Shown: positions 1-11,533, counted from the first letter of the stretch. The stretch is DNA of 64,000 nucleotides from Caenorhabditis elegans (GCF_000002985.6 NC_003279.8:12152001-12216000), one strand, 5' to 3'. The notes: generated from the letters alone by a model not told the origin. A program made the numbers and translations.

Positions 1-833
1 TCATTTTTGCTCATAAAATCCAACATTTTCAACATTTTCGCTTCAAATTTTGAAAATCTCTCTTGCTTTCGAGTCCTCTATTAGGTTTAAAAAGAATTTT
101 TCAAAAATGTTGGCTCATCTCCAAAATCGTCCTCCGCTCTGAAAAACGAAAAGGGACCTTTTCGAAAAATGGGCGAAAAAAAATGAAATTGAGCTTTTCG
201 GGTCGAAAAAAATATTTTTAGAATGCTGAGAACACGTTAAACACGAACATCATGTTTATTTTGAGATCCGGGTGCTCTGAAAAAATCTGACATGGATCTT
301 AAAAAGCATAAATGTAAGCTTCATTTTCAACGTGAAAGTTTTGTGCAGCTTTTTTCAGAATCTCAAAGCTTTGCGGACGGAAAATCTGTGCAAACTTTTT
401 CACGTGAATATACAAAACAAAACTGAAAAAAGTGAGCACTTTGATTGAAAATTGCGAGAATTGAGGGTTGTTTGGCTGAAAATCTGGAATTTTCGTGGTT
501 TTTAAGTGGAAAATCGTGAAAATTTACAGTTTTTTGAGCTACAAATCCGGATTTTTTAGCATGTTTTGGCTTATTTTTTCGCTTGAAAAACACCAAAGTT
601 ATGGTTTTTGGCTGAAAACTCTTGAACTTACATGTTTTCACTGAAAAAACGCTAAATTTTCCGATTTTTTGGTCGAAAAATCAGGAATTTACGCGATTTT
701 TAGGTTGAAAAGCGCGGAAGTTTGGAGTTTTTAGGCTAAAAATAAATATTTTTAGCTTCATTTGGCTCATTTTTTCGCTTAAAATCGTTGAATTTCCCGA
801 TTTTTAGTTTGAAGAACGCCAAAAACAACTTAC
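1..833. other. AT-rich terminal intron of the chemoreceptor gene
   Basis: No exon, RNA gene or clear repeat unit was found. The stretch is a run of degenerate TTTTCGNTTGAAAA-like words, common in worm introns. It follows the last recognised chemoreceptor exon on the minus strand. Confidence 0.5.
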
Positions 834-2345
834 CTTGCAATCCAACTTCTCCAGTAACTACAACAAACATACAAACTCCAAGTGGTACTATAATCAAAAC
901 TCCAGGAATCAACAGCTGCATTACTAAACTGAAAAGTGCAGTTTTATGCTGTTGATATGTTTGACGAGACATGGATTTTCGAAATCTCTGCAGAATCATC
1001 ATTGTGTGCGTGCCGAGACCCAATCCGTAGCTGAATCATACTTTTGGAGCTTAAAAATACTCTGAAGCTTAAAAACCTTACCCATAAACCATAAAAACCA
1101 GAGCAACGGCTCCTATCCCAACAACAGCAAGCCATGGATTCAGCATATAATCGTAGACTTCAAAAGCAAAAAATTTTAGCCATTGCGTGCATTGTGGCCA
1201 GTTCTGGAATTAAACATTCACAGTTTTTATGTTTTTAATCCGAATTTTCAAAAAAAATTGAAAAACTAACTTCTTCCACGAAATCCTGTTTTTGTTGATT
1301 TGTCAAATTAGAATTCCACATGCAAAATGCAGCTGCAAACGGGAACAGGTGCGTCAGGAATAATGTGAACGTTTTGAAATATTTTTTGTTCGGGGCTGTC
1401 TGAAATTCACGTATTTTCCAGGTTTTTGGTTAATTGGATATTAATTTTTGAGTTATCTAAAACGGAAAAAAGGTGGAAATTTTTTAATACCCGACTGATA
1501 TTCTGAGCAGCATTATGCCGGAAAACAAAGCATAAAAGCGCTGAAGGTAGCTCGAATGCAAAAATGAATACATAAATTGACATGGATGTATGGGAACTGA
1601 TAAATTCGACACCCGTATTGTATCCACCGATCATTGGGAAAAAATAGTACCCGGGGCATAGGAAGGACATGTGGATTTCTGTGATGAAGCTTGCCGCCTG
1701 GAGAAGAAACATTTAGACGTGAAAAATTATATGTTCAAATTAAATTTAGAATTTTTGAAAAAAATTATACACCTGTTTAATTATGTATTCGAATTTGAAA
1801 AAATTCGATGTTTTGTTCCGGTTTTCCTTACTTGTATTTTAATATTTCGAAAATATTGCCTACAACATGCCTACGTGCCTGATGTGTGCCTAAAAACTTA
1901 CAAACTAACAAACTCATGGACCTTTCAGCCTATGCACCTAACACCTACTTAATCCTTGCCTGCAGAATAGACTACATACCGCGTGTCTTTGGGCCTACTT
2001 TGCCTATTTGTTTGCCTGCGTGCCAATCTCATCTCTGCCTGCCTATAATTTGTGGGCTCATTCTTGCCCAAGTGCATACCGCCTGCATTTAGGACTGATT
2101 GTATATCTTCCTACACTTTTGTCTTGCCTACATGTTTTCCTACGTGCCTACTCGCATTCAAATTATACCTGTAGATAGCATAGGCAATACTTGTACCCTT
2201 GCATTTTCGGAGATTGAAACCAAACTAAATAGAACGCGATGAAATTTATTGGAATTGAAATACCAGCTATTATATGTAGGGTTAATGGGTAATATGTAGG
2301 TATTTCCGACGGACATGGTGGTCCTGCAGGCATTTCTGTAAGCAT
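834..2345 (-). CDS. Sri-class serpentine chemoreceptor, 3' end off window
   Basis: Five exons read on the minus strand: 2345-2169, 1697-1491, 1399-1271, 1203-1082 and 1030-834, with phases closing at every junction and about 277 codons in all. Exon 1 starts at an ATG and carries the CPSEIPTYYPLTLHIIAG segment and TM1. Exon 2 begins AASFITEIHMSFL and continues GYYFFPMIGGYNTG, typical of the Sri family of the nematode Str superfamily. Later exons give TM4 to TM6 (for example LVMQLLIPGVLIIVPLG). The donor at 834 (CAAG|GTAAG) is good, but no acceptable last exon occurs in 1-833. The TM7/C-tail of about 50 residues therefore lies left of the window, or the gene is truncated. These receptors act in chemosensory cilia. 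No frameshift or stop was seen. The choice of Sri over Srh rests on the TM2-TM3 sequence. Confidence 0.83.
1858..2160. repeat. Degenerate TGCCTAC-type short repeats in chemoreceptor intron 1
   Basis: Many loosely spaced copies of TGCCTAC/GCCTACGTGCC lie in the first intron. The same word family recurs at about 2620-2660, 2740-2780, 3320-3460, 13912-14400 and 14955-15645, so it is a dispersed low-complexity family. Confidence 0.7.
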
Positions 2346-2898
2346 CGCAAATGAGCTGTGCTAGGAAGTTCTCCAAGAAATTTGCAGTGACTTCCAAAAA
2401 TGAATTTTTCTTTAAATAGAGGCACCATGAGAAAAATGAAAGAAAAAAACTCCACATCATATGACATTAAAAAAGCAGCTGAAAATTGGTTTAGCAGAAA
2501 AAAACAGGGAAATTGCAATAAAGGATCACGATACTCTGGTTCGATGAATTTGGATATTGACTCTTGTTTCCCTTTGCCATGTTTTAAAACCAACTTCGAA
2601 GGCGACCTACGCCTCTTCAGCCGCGCCTACACACCTGCTTACTGCCAAAGTTTTTAAGTATGCTTCCAGCGAGTCTATAGAAACTTTAAAATTAAAGTTG
2701 TCTAAATCTACACAGTTATTGACACCAGAATGCCAATAACATGCTGCTAGGCACGAGGTAGGCAACCAGGCTGCCGAGAAATAATGTCAGAAATTGTATT
2801 TACTTTTTATTTTGAAATGTATGTATAGAAAGAAGTTTGGTAATAAAATTCGATGAATAATTATTGGAGAATTCTGCAAAATATGGAGTTGATCTCTG

Positions 2899-2930
<32 letters not shown>

Positions 2931-3474
2931 ACCTATCTACAAGCTGGCTCACGGTGCCTATATACCTACTGCGACCTAGTTTAAAAAAGAACAAAAAAAA
3001 CAGGTTTAAAAAAATGGAAAAATGTCCGGATCTATAAAATCCAAGGAATGTTTGAGATATGATTTGATAATAATAATAATAATAATTTATTGCGCTCTTT
3101 AAAAAATTGAATAAGACGTTGAAGATTGGGATTATTTTATTCAACTCTGAGGAGATATTCTTTGGGACTTTAACATTAAATATTTGCAGTTACAACAAAT
3201 GTATGTTTAAAATAAATAAAAATAGAATAATGATTAAGCAAGAGTTGATCCCAATTTTAGAAGTTTGCAGTTTGGAGTTGAATTCTGCAATAAGACACTA
3301 TTTTTGGTGTTTTTTCTTCTAAATTTTAAAGCCCTGTCTGCCTACTAACTTTTGCCTACTTTCAGCTTTCACTAGAAACTTTATAATTAGATTTTCAAGC
3401 AAATTTTATGGGGTAGATAGGCACGTAGGCAGGCAGGGAGGCACTTAGGCCTTAAGTTAATGATTTATATGCGT
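2346..3474. other. Intergenic, no gene recognised
   Basis: Upstream region of the chemoreceptor gene. It holds a TA dinucleotide microsatellite (about 2903-2930), a short AAT trinucleotide run near 3068-3088, and scattered TAGGCA/TGCCTA words near 2740 and 3415-3460. Open frames here have no recognisable domain. Confidence 0.5.
2903..2930. repeat. (TA)n microsatellite
   Basis: About 13 uninterrupted TA units. Confidence 0.9.
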
Positions 3475-3842
3475 ACCTGCTTCCTGTAGACAGACATTGA
3501 GAACTGCAATATCGTGAAACTTGTTGTAGTCTGTCGGGCATGTAGCTGCATATTTCCTAGATCGAGTCACTCATGGTGCATCCACACACAAACCTGAAAA
3601 TTTAGTTTGAGCGGAAGTTGATTAGAAACATGTATTTCCTGAATTGGAGAATTTAGCTAAAAAAATTTGGGAAATTTCAGAACTGTAGGGGACATTCAAA
3701 TTTACCTTTCTCTGAGGCATGATTTTGGTACATCAATTCCCAGTGACATGATTAATAGTTTTTCTTTAGAGTGAAGCATTCAGGTGCACAAATCGAACTT
3801 TCCATCACTCATTTCATACTTCAACCCTGATGCTATCTGGAA
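3475..3842 (-). pseudogene. Remnant of a small cysteine-rich gene, two in-frame stops
   Basis: Two exon-like blocks on the minus strand have good splice sites: 3842 to about 3706 (acceptor TTTTTTCCAG, donor AAAG|GTAAAT) and about 3592 to 3477 (acceptor TTTTCAG, donor CAG|GTACGC). Spliced, they read in one phase with peptide-like stretches (YEMSDGKFDLC, IMSLGIDVPKSCL, YCSSQCLSTGS) but with one stop in each block. I do not recognise the family. Retained splice signals with internal stops suggest a decayed gene. A chance alignment is possible. Confidence 0.35.
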
Positions 3843-5150
3843 AAAACTCATTTTCAGTTTTAGCTTCGGCTAGACGTTTTGATAATTTTTCTGACCACTC
3901 AAAGTCATAGTGATTATAATTTTCAAACTTTATAATTATACAAGCAAATAAATTGTTTTTTTGGGTTTTTTTGAAATGAATCCCGGTAATACATCGACCT
4001 GAAAGAACAAAAAATTTTCTATTTTTTCAGGTGAGACACTTTTTTGATACTTGAAAGTAACAAACCTAAAGTAATTTTCAAACGATATAATGGTACAGCA
4101 AAAAAAGTTGTTTTTGCAAAAACTTGAAATTTCGATTTTTAAGATAATTCAAAAACACGAATATTGAATTGCCAGCAAAAAGGTTTTCCAAGTGATTTGG
4201 CATTTATATCCTTGAATTCTTTATTAAAAATACCAAAGTCCAAGATTTTTAGGTTAAACATGAATTTTCTCTGATAAAAACCTTCTCACTTACCGCATTT
4301 AGTTCCCGATTAGAACATTCTTGAATATTCAAAAAAGTATATAGTTTCAAAAAAATAAATTTAATAAGAAGCAAATACTTGGCCCTCTTCCAGAGAGCCT
4401 TGGAAAAATGAAACTGATTGAAGCTGGACGGGGAAACGAGATAACGTGAAACACTTCTCAAGAAAATATCATTGGAACGGGAGAGACGTTCTCAGCGAGC
4501 TGCACTTTTTTTGAGAACGGGCAAAAAAAAATTAAAAAAATAGTGCAAGACGAGATGAGACGTATAGTCAGAAAAAACTGTGACGGTTCACTATAACGTC
4601 ATCAAGAAGCGGGGGAAATGTTTAATAAAACTGAAAAAAATGAGAATGTTATTTGAAATTTTGTCTTGGAAATTGGAGACAAAAATCAGAAAGAAATTTG
4701 AATTTTTTAAACAGGAAATTTCCACTTTAGATAATTTGAAAAATATATAAATTTTCCTTTTTTTAACCCGAATCAATTTTTTAAAACAATTTTTCAAAAT
4801 TTTCTCAACGCTATTAAATTTATTATTCAATGTAAAGTTTGTGAGACACTCAACAAAATTTCAGTATTTTGCCAAAAAAAAATTTAAAATTAATTTTTAA
4901 AAATATTTCGACTTTTTCAGGAAATGCAAGACTTTTTGAAGCCCTGTGATACCTAAAATGGCAAAAAAAAAATGAAAACACAAATTTAAGCTCAAGACTT
5001 TAAAAAAAGTATACAACTTACAAATAAAATAAATTCCAATTAATTTTTAAAAACGTAACACTTCAAAAAAATAATTTTCACCACGTATCTCTCCAATTCA
5101 TACATTTATCAAATATCAATTTATTCCCGATTTTATCTCAATTTTCCACG
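3843..5150. other. AT-rich intergenic region, promoter side of DUF316 gene
   Basis: No exon set supported. The last 200 bases before 5151 are very AT-rich, as expected for a worm promoter. A minus-strand stretch at about 4360-4510 looks weakly coding but contains stops and no domain. Confidence 0.45.
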
Positions 5151-6712
5151 ATGAAATTTCTTACATTGTTCATTTGGATTATTGCATGTGGGTTTAACAA
5201 TACGCAACCTTTATCATATGAGGAGAACATTCAAAGACTGGAATCTTGTGGCAAGATTTTACCCGGTAAGAATACATTTGTATCTTTCAAAGCAACAAAA
5301 AAATTGCCGCTTTTTTCACTATTAATAATTCAGAGGAAAGTTCAAATAGTATCACTAAGTCTAAATACTTTAAAAACTGGTTTGGTATTGCTGCATTTCA
5401 AAATGGCAACCAGTACAACTTTCGCACCGTAGGAACTTTTATTTCAAAACGACATTTTCTCACATTGGCTTATGCATTGATGAATAGTAATATGACCTGG
5501 AGAGCCAAACACACTAAATTCCGTGATTCTTGTGTCTCTGGAATGGAGTAAGTTGATTGATATTGTGTGACGATAATTGATAGTTTTTTAATCATTTTGT
5601 TAACACGTCTTTCTCTTTCATTGCTCAAAAAAATCGTTTCATCAAAAAGAAATTGTTTCAGAGATTCCATTGTTCCACCAGAAGTAGTAGCTGATTTGAA
5701 GATTTTTGTTTGCCCCAACGGAAAAGGAAAACATTGCCCCCCTTCAATTCCAAAGAAGGCATGGCTTCATGGGATCTGCAAGAACAACATCAAGAAATTA
5801 TTTTCTTCAATTCACACCCCAATGCTTGTGGAAGTTGAAACCCCCATTCCAGGATCATCTGTATGTGTTCCCGAAAAGAAAACTCAAATTTTGGAAGAAC
5901 CCTCTTTTGTTTATATGTTTATACCATCTAATGGAAGTGTGGTTGAGAAACTTGTCAATGTGAGTTAAAGTAGCATAATATAAATATTATTTAATCAATT
6001 TTTTAACTCAGATTACAAATTCTAACTGGTTGGAAATTACAACACAGTTGTTAGGTGGAATTAAGGAGTATTGTGGAAGTTTAATAAAAAAGATTCATGG
6101 AAAATGGACAATGATCGGCTTAGGAACCCCAAGTAAGTTGCTCGTTCTATTCAACAAAAATCTTTGGTTAATTTTTCAGAAAACGTGTGGAAAAAACATT
6201 CATTCTTCTTCAACTTGAAACGGTTCTCTGGAAGTTTTTGCCATTTTGCTGGAATCTGCGAGAAACGCAAACAAAAAACTACTATAGCGTCCATCAAAAC
6301 GACGACCTCAATTCCATCAACTTCTACACTTCAAATCAATCATACAACTGGCTCAACTGTGAACTCTACAACTAGGATGATTTCTTCGACAATTCCATCA
6401 ACTCCCAATTTGCAAATCAATTCTACGACTAGCTCAATTCAAAACTCTACAACTAGTATGATCTCTTCAACAATTTCTTCAACTTCTTCCAATTCAACAT
6501 CTTCAACAATAAATGTTCCGAAAACTGCTGCCCCAGAAGAGGAGATTGAGGAAGGGCCCAGTGAAGAGAAAGATGAAAATGTTGATGAGAAAGATGATAT
6601 CGAGAATGAAACAGAAGTGGATAATGATTTGTATGTTAGCATGGATTTTCTGGACAGTGCCAGTGGATGGACTATTGAACTCGTTTTGCTTTTTGTTATA
6701 GTCTTTGTTTGA
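5151..6712 (+). CDS. DUF316 family protein: secreted or membrane-tethered inactive trypsin-like protein
   Basis: Exons 5151-5265, 5334-5547, 5662-5959, 6012-6132 and 6180-6712 join in phase to 426 residues. A signal peptide (MKFLTLFIWIIACG) is followed by the nematode DUF316 fold, a divergent member of the chymotrypsin (S1) family. The start fits the signal peptide and AT-rich leader. The position where active members carry the catalytic His (…LTASHC…) reads LTLAYALMN. The GDSGG serine box is replaced by LLGGIKEYCGSL, so the protein should be catalytically dead. After the domain comes a Ser/Thr-rich repeat linker (about residues 285-345), an acidic stretch, and a hydrophobic C-terminus (WTIELVLLFVIVFV) that may be a GPI signal or membrane anchor. 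AATAAA overlaps the stop codon. A damaged paralogue follows at 8100. Related members are often linked to the innate immune response; that role is only inference here. Confidence 0.85.
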
Positions 6713-6735
6713 ATAAAATATTTTGGAACTACATA

Positions 6736-7652
6736 CAGTGCTGGCCAAAAAGGTATCCACTTTTAGTTTTTTGATGATTTCGCTACTTTTTCAAATAAGT
6801 ATAACTCCAAAACTAAAAATCCTATCAAAAAAATTTCAACTAGTAAAGTATAACCCGTGGTCAGGTATATTTGTTTTCACATGTTTGAAAAATTCAATAA
6901 AATCATGACAAGTAATAAAGCGCCCGACATCTCGTGAGTCCATTTTTAATGACGATTACTAAAACGACTGTTACTCAAAGGTCATACTTTTAATGGAAGG
7001 TTTGTGAAAGCAATACAATGTTTATATAATTTTTCAATGTTTGCATATAGTAACTTTGTCCTGAAACCTCCATTAAAAGAGATATGTGAGCTGAAACTAG
7101 TGTCTCACAAGATACTGTTTAGCCGCTATATTCAAAAATTAGGTTTCTCGGATTGAAATTCTTTTTTCGGTAAATTTTTGTGAAGAACCAATGTTTTTAT
7201 GATATTTGAATTATATATTAACCAATAAATATAATTCAGGACAAATTATCCACTGTTTATGCGAAATGTGCTCAAAATGACCCTACACAATTTCTCTTTG
7301 AACTCTCTTATCTTTTTTCCTTGCGGATTTCTGAAAAGTTACTATATGCAAACATTGAAAAATTATATAAACATTGTATTGCTTTCACAAACCTTCCATT
7401 AAAAGTATGACCTTTGAGTAACAGTCGTTTTAGTAATCATCATTAAAAATGAACCCACGAGATGTCGGGCGCTTTATTACTTGTCATGATTTTATTGAAT
7501 TTTTCAAATATGTGAAAACAAATATACCTGATCACGGGTTATACTACCAGTTGAAAATTTTTTGATAGGATTGTTAGCTTTGGAGCTACTCATTTGAAAA
7601 AGTAGCGAAATCATCAAAAAACTAAAAGTGGATATCTTTTTGGCCAGCACTG
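6736..7652. mobile_element. Non-autonomous foldback element with Tc1-type ends
   Basis: Both ends are CAGTGCTGGCCAAAAAG… and its inverse, flanked by TA (6734-6735 and 7653-7654), the target duplication of Tc1/mariner elements. The two arms (about 6736-7056 and 7334-7652) are roughly 320-bp imperfect inverted repeats. The centre of about 280 bp has no transposase frame. The outer bases match Tc1, while the long palindromic arms resemble Tc6-like elements, so it could be mobilised in trans by a Tc1-type transposase. It sits 20 bases after the stop of the first DUF316 gene. Confidence 0.88.
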
Positions 7653-7654
7653 TA

Positions 7655-8099
7655 TTTGCTTTACATCAAAAAAGTCTACAGTTGCTCTTGTTCATTGCGA
7701 AGTTATCGTTACTATGTGGTCCATGTGGTATGTTAAATATTTTGAATTTAGCTGTCCTTGGAGCAGAGGTCGTCTTGAACTGCTCTTTGAGCTGTGGACC
7801 ATTTAGTCAGTCCCCTATCGAACTCTTTATGGCTTCTTCTTGGAGTTTTGGAACCTCCAACTACATTTGTAATCAATTTTTCCTTTCATTTCTCAAGCCC
7901 CATTTTATTAATAATTGTTCTTTGAACTCCACCGAGTATCACATTCAGCGAGTTTGCGTTTTCTGATTTTTCCCATAAAACATGCAGTTTCTCTTCTCTT
8001 TTTTATTATTTTTCCTAGCCGTCTTCCCGTTCCCGTACCGCCCCTCCCTTATCGAATTAGGGAGACCGCATAAAAGAGCTCTGTCAGCGGGCAGAAACC
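7655..8099. other. Short intergenic region before the DUF316 pseudogene
   Basis: No gene. It contains pyrimidine-rich stretches and presumably the old promoter of the pseudogene that starts at 8100. Confidence 0.45.
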
Positions 8100-8281
8100 A
8101 TGGTTTTGTCAAGGATGATTATCAAAGCGATAGTCATATTCTTTGCTTTCATTGGGTGCATTGGATGTAACTTGACGATACAAGAAAACTACGAGAGGCT
8201 CGAAACATGTGGAACTGAGAAAGACCGTGAGTTCACTGAGACTAGAATGAGAGAAACTCGCAAAAGTCACAAAACGGTCTA

Positions 8282-8455
8282 TAAAAATATTATTTATTTA
8301 TGCTGAAAAGTTTCAAAAAAGTCTCAAATAGTGCCTGAAAGTTGCCGTTTGTCTCGACAAAACTTATAACGGCACTTCTTCGGCAAATGGCAACTTTCAT
8401 GCACTATTTGAGACTTTTTTGAAGCTTTTCAACAAAAATAAATAATATTTTTAGT
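8282..8455. mobile_element. Hairpin MITE in intron 1 of the DUF316 pseudogene
   Basis: Near-perfect inverted repeat: AAAAGTCTCAAATAGTGC… at about 8315-8345 pairs with …GCACTATTTGAGACTTTTTT at about 8400-8420. The arms extend to AT-rich ends (TAAAAATATTATTTATTT). Confidence 0.8.
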
Positions 8456-9321
8456 AAGAACAAAGAACTTTTTTCTACATTTTCATATTAATTTTGGATG
8501 AAAAAAGTAGGATTGTCATGTATGAAATGAACAGCTTTGTGAGTTTGCGGAAAAAATGCGGCACAGTCTTGCTTGGAAACAGAATATATTTATTTATTTA
8601 TTTATTCAAACACGTTGGATTCAACGTGTTTTAAAAAGACAGTGAACAAATAACAGAAGGGTAATTTCCTACGTGTTTAAATCCTTGCCATATTCTGCCT
8701 GCTGATCCCTCTTATCTCCCATTTACTCCACCATTAACTATACTTCTAATTTATAGGCCAATACTTCAAAAGCAGGCTTGGTTATGCTACATTCAATAAT
8801 GGCGGCCAATACAACTTTACCACCGGGGGAACTTTAATTTCAAAATAGCATTTTCTCACATCGGCTTACATCTTGATGGATGGTAACATGACGTGGAGAG
8901 CCAATCACACTCCATTCAGTGATTCTTGTGTGAAAGGAACACTGTAAGTTGATTGGCTTTGAGGGATGAAGTCTTGCTCTTCCATTGCTCAAAAAATCGT
9001 TTCATCAAAAAGAAATTGTTTCAGAGATTCCATTGTTCCACCAGAAATAGTAGCTGATTTGAAGGTTTTTGTTTGCCCCAACGGAGATTATTGACCTAAT
9101 TTAAAGCCAAAGAAGGCATGGCTTCTTCGGATCTGCGAGGGTTACACCTACACTTACTTTCAAGCGTTTAACACCCCAATGCTTGTGGAAGTTGAAATCC
9201 CCATTCCAGGATCATCTGTATGTGTTCCCACAGAGAGAACTCAAATTTTGGAAGAATCTTCTCTCGTTTATACGTTTATCCCATTTAATGGAAGTGTGGT
9301 TGAACAACTTATTGATGTGAG

Positions 9322-9760
9322 TTAAAGGTGGAGTAGCGCCAGTGGGGAATTTGTTAAAAACCACTCGTTTGTTCCCAAAATGACCGAAAATCATAATAAA
9401 ACTTTTCAAAACATTTTTGAAAATTTTTTATTTACTGTCAAAAAGTGACAGTTACTCAGTTTTTGCCACTTATAATTTTGGAAGTCGACCAAAAAAAATG
9501 TTTTTTCGACATTTTGTATGTTTTAATTTTGTGTAAATTATTTGTATTAAAACATTGTAGGGGTCCGAACATGCGAAATTTCTTTAAATTTGTTCAAAAC
9601 CTCGTATTTTTCAAAATTTTGACAATTTGCCAAAACTTTGAACGGAAATTATGAAAAATCTAAACTTTTTTGGAGTGCTTTATGATGATATTCGGTTGTT
9701 TTGGATCATTTTATGTGCATTTAGACAAAATCCCCACTGGCTCTACTCCACCTTTAAAGT
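9322..9760. mobile_element. Foldback element with TTTAAA-type ends in pseudogene intron 3
   Basis: It starts TTAAAGGTGGAGTAGCGCC and ends CTACTCCACCTTTAA, an inverted pair with about 33-bp conserved tips and weaker inner pairing (AGTGGGGA / TCCCCACT). No coding capacity. A one-ended, longer relative lies at about 43780-44486. Confidence 0.8.
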
Positions 9761-10091
9761 GGCGTAATAATTATTTTTTGTTAATTCAGGTAGGCTATAA
9801 TTATACGCGGGGAAGCTCTAGTTATTCGTGGGGGGGACTTAAAACAGGGTTGGTGGGCGGAAATGGGAATTGTGGAAGTTTAATACAAAATATTGACGGA
9901 AAATGGACAATGGTCGGCTTTGGAACACCAAGTAAGTTGTTCGTTCTATTCAACAAAAATGTTTTGTTAATTTTTCAGAAAACACGTGGAAAGAGAGTTC
10001 TTACTTCTTCGAGTTGAAATGGTTCTCTGAAAGTTTTTGTCGTTTTGCGGGAATTTGTGAGACATCCAGACTAACGACCGCAGTTCCATAA

Positions 10092-10453
10092 ACTTCTGCA
10101 CTTCAAATCAATTCTACTGTGAATGCTTTTGAAACTTTGAGAAAAATAAAGTTTTGAAAAGTTTTGGAAACATCTAGAAACTTTGATAATTTTGTCTGGA
10201 AAATTCTGAAATGATTTTTTTTTTGAAATATTTCTAATGTCTTCTGAAAAATTCATGTGCTATTTTTAGAAAACTCTGTAACTTCTGGAGAAATCTTTTT
10301 AAAGTTTCAGGAAACTTTTCAACTTTTTTAAAAATTTCTGGAAACAACTAGAAACATAGTTTTTTGAACTTTTCTAAGAGCGTCAAATTCAATTAGTTCC
10401 TCTAAAATTGTTTATCATACGCTATTAAATAGAAAAAGAATATCAGCAAAAAT
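10092..10453. other. Intergenic, convergent 3' ends
   Basis: Lies between the pseudogene end and the 3' end of the minus-strand membrane-protein gene. AT-rich, with imperfect AACTTTTGAAAAC-like repeats. No gene seen. Confidence 0.5.
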
Positions 10454-11533
10454 TTATTTGCTCTTGTTGGCGATGCACACTTCGTAGAACTCGAGCCCAA
10501 GTTGTCCGACGGCCAAGGCAACCTGGAAATTTCGGTTTTTAGGATAGAATAATTCTAGAAAAAATTTGAATCTACCTGAGTTATGACGGAAAGATGGAAA
10601 AGCGAGTGGACGAGTCCGTTGTTGAGCTCGACGAAGGTCCAGGACAAGAAGCCGAGGAGCAGTGGGGAGAAGATGGCTGGAATTTTAAAATTTATAGTTT
10701 AATAGGTTAAAATTTTGTTTCATAAAGTTTTAGGAGGAAATTATTATAAAAATTGATAAAAACCGGGAAAATTCAGATTTTTTTTGGAAAAAACGTTAGA
10801 GAAAATAGTATTAAAATTTTCGTGATCAGAAGATTTCAAATTTTCTTTGCTCAAATTCAGATGTTCTCTTGTTCACAGAATGCAATAAATTCAATACGAA
10901 AATCGGAAATTTAACAGTTGTAAACTTTTTTTAAACATTTTTAACGGCCTATGGAATTCCAGAGATGAGCCTTGAACAACTCACCAACAGCGTATTGAAG
11001 TTTGAGCGTGATCTCGTTATCTCTGATGATCTGACGAACATCGTACCGCCCGTCAATATTGTAATACCATCTACGAGCCAAATGGAGCATGTGCATGCCG
11101 ACGAGCAACGAGTAGCAGATGAATGTGAGAAATGATAGGGCCGCCGATTCGGTGTAGATCAAGACCATTTGGAAGATTGTGCACAGGACCTGGAAAGGCA
11201 ATTTTTAACAGTTTCAGGCTCTTTTTACGCGTTTAAACCGTTTAGAACGCCAGTGAGAAAGGGAGAAAAGGAGACGCAGGGTGCGAGAGCGTCTGCCTTT
11301 CTGCGTCTCCTCGCTCGTTTTAAACGTGCATAACTCTGCAATGGATGAAGATTTCAAAACGTTTTCAACTAACAAAATACTTGAAATTCAATTTTCTACA
11401 TTTTGTTTGTTCACAACTTTTTTGTATCTTTATCCAATTTTGAGATATTTCAGTTTTCTCTGCTCACCTGAACTGCCCGGCTGTGGTTGACAATTGTCGG
11501 AAAGTCGTAGTTTGCTTGCATTGTTACGGACAT
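10454..11533 (-). CDS. Small multi-pass membrane protein, family not recognised
   Basis: Exons 11533-11468, 11189-10985, 10676-10576 and 10522-10454 join to 146 residues with consistent phases. ATG directly follows CTTTTTTTCAG, a 3' splice or SL trans-splice site. Hydrophobic segments are VLCTIFQMVLIYTESAALSF and neighbouring FICYSLLVGMHMLHLA, then AIFSPLLLGFLSWTFVEL, then LSVITQVALAVGQLGLEFY. A basic, charged loop (RRWYYNIDGRYDVRQIIRDN) separates the first pair from the second. This suggests three or four membrane spans, probably four. No signal peptide or known motif. Intron 1 holds a copy of the composite CTGCGTCTC-bearing repeat. Confidence 0.78.
11225..11460. repeat. Composite dispersed repeat carrying GAGACGCAG / CTGCGTCTCC
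   Basis: Contains GGAGACGCAGG (11270-11280) and CTGCGTCTCCTC (11301-11312) as an inverted pair. An AT-rich half follows with GATTTCAAAACGTTTTCAAC and AGATATTTCAGTTT-like words. The same two-part organisation recurs at about 17380-17580, 25850-26050, 47455-47700 and 50335-50560, with related AT-rich halves at 17940-18080 and 49855-49990. Confidence 0.6.

Larger units (their letters stand above)
8100..10091 (+). pseudogene. DUF316 paralogue with two premature stops and no tail
   Basis: The exon layout matches the 5151 gene: 8100-8226, 8757-8943, 9025-9316, 9790-9931 and 9979-10091, all in compatible phases. Exon 1 encodes a signal peptide. Exon 2 has TAG at 8846-8848 where the paralogue has CGA. 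Exon 3 has TGA at 9092-9094. The last exon ends at a TAA (10089-10091) just after FAGICETS, so the Ser/Thr-rich linker and hydrophobic tail are missing. Introns 1 and 3 have received foldback elements (8282-8455 and 9322-9760). It is a tandem duplicate now inactive as a full-length gene. The truncated signal-peptide product could in principle still be made. Confidence 0.82.

Noticed and set aside
7628-7966. 112-codon frame after the Tc1-ended element
   Set aside because: Begins in the transposon tip, starts with a non-specific ATG and shows no protein family features.
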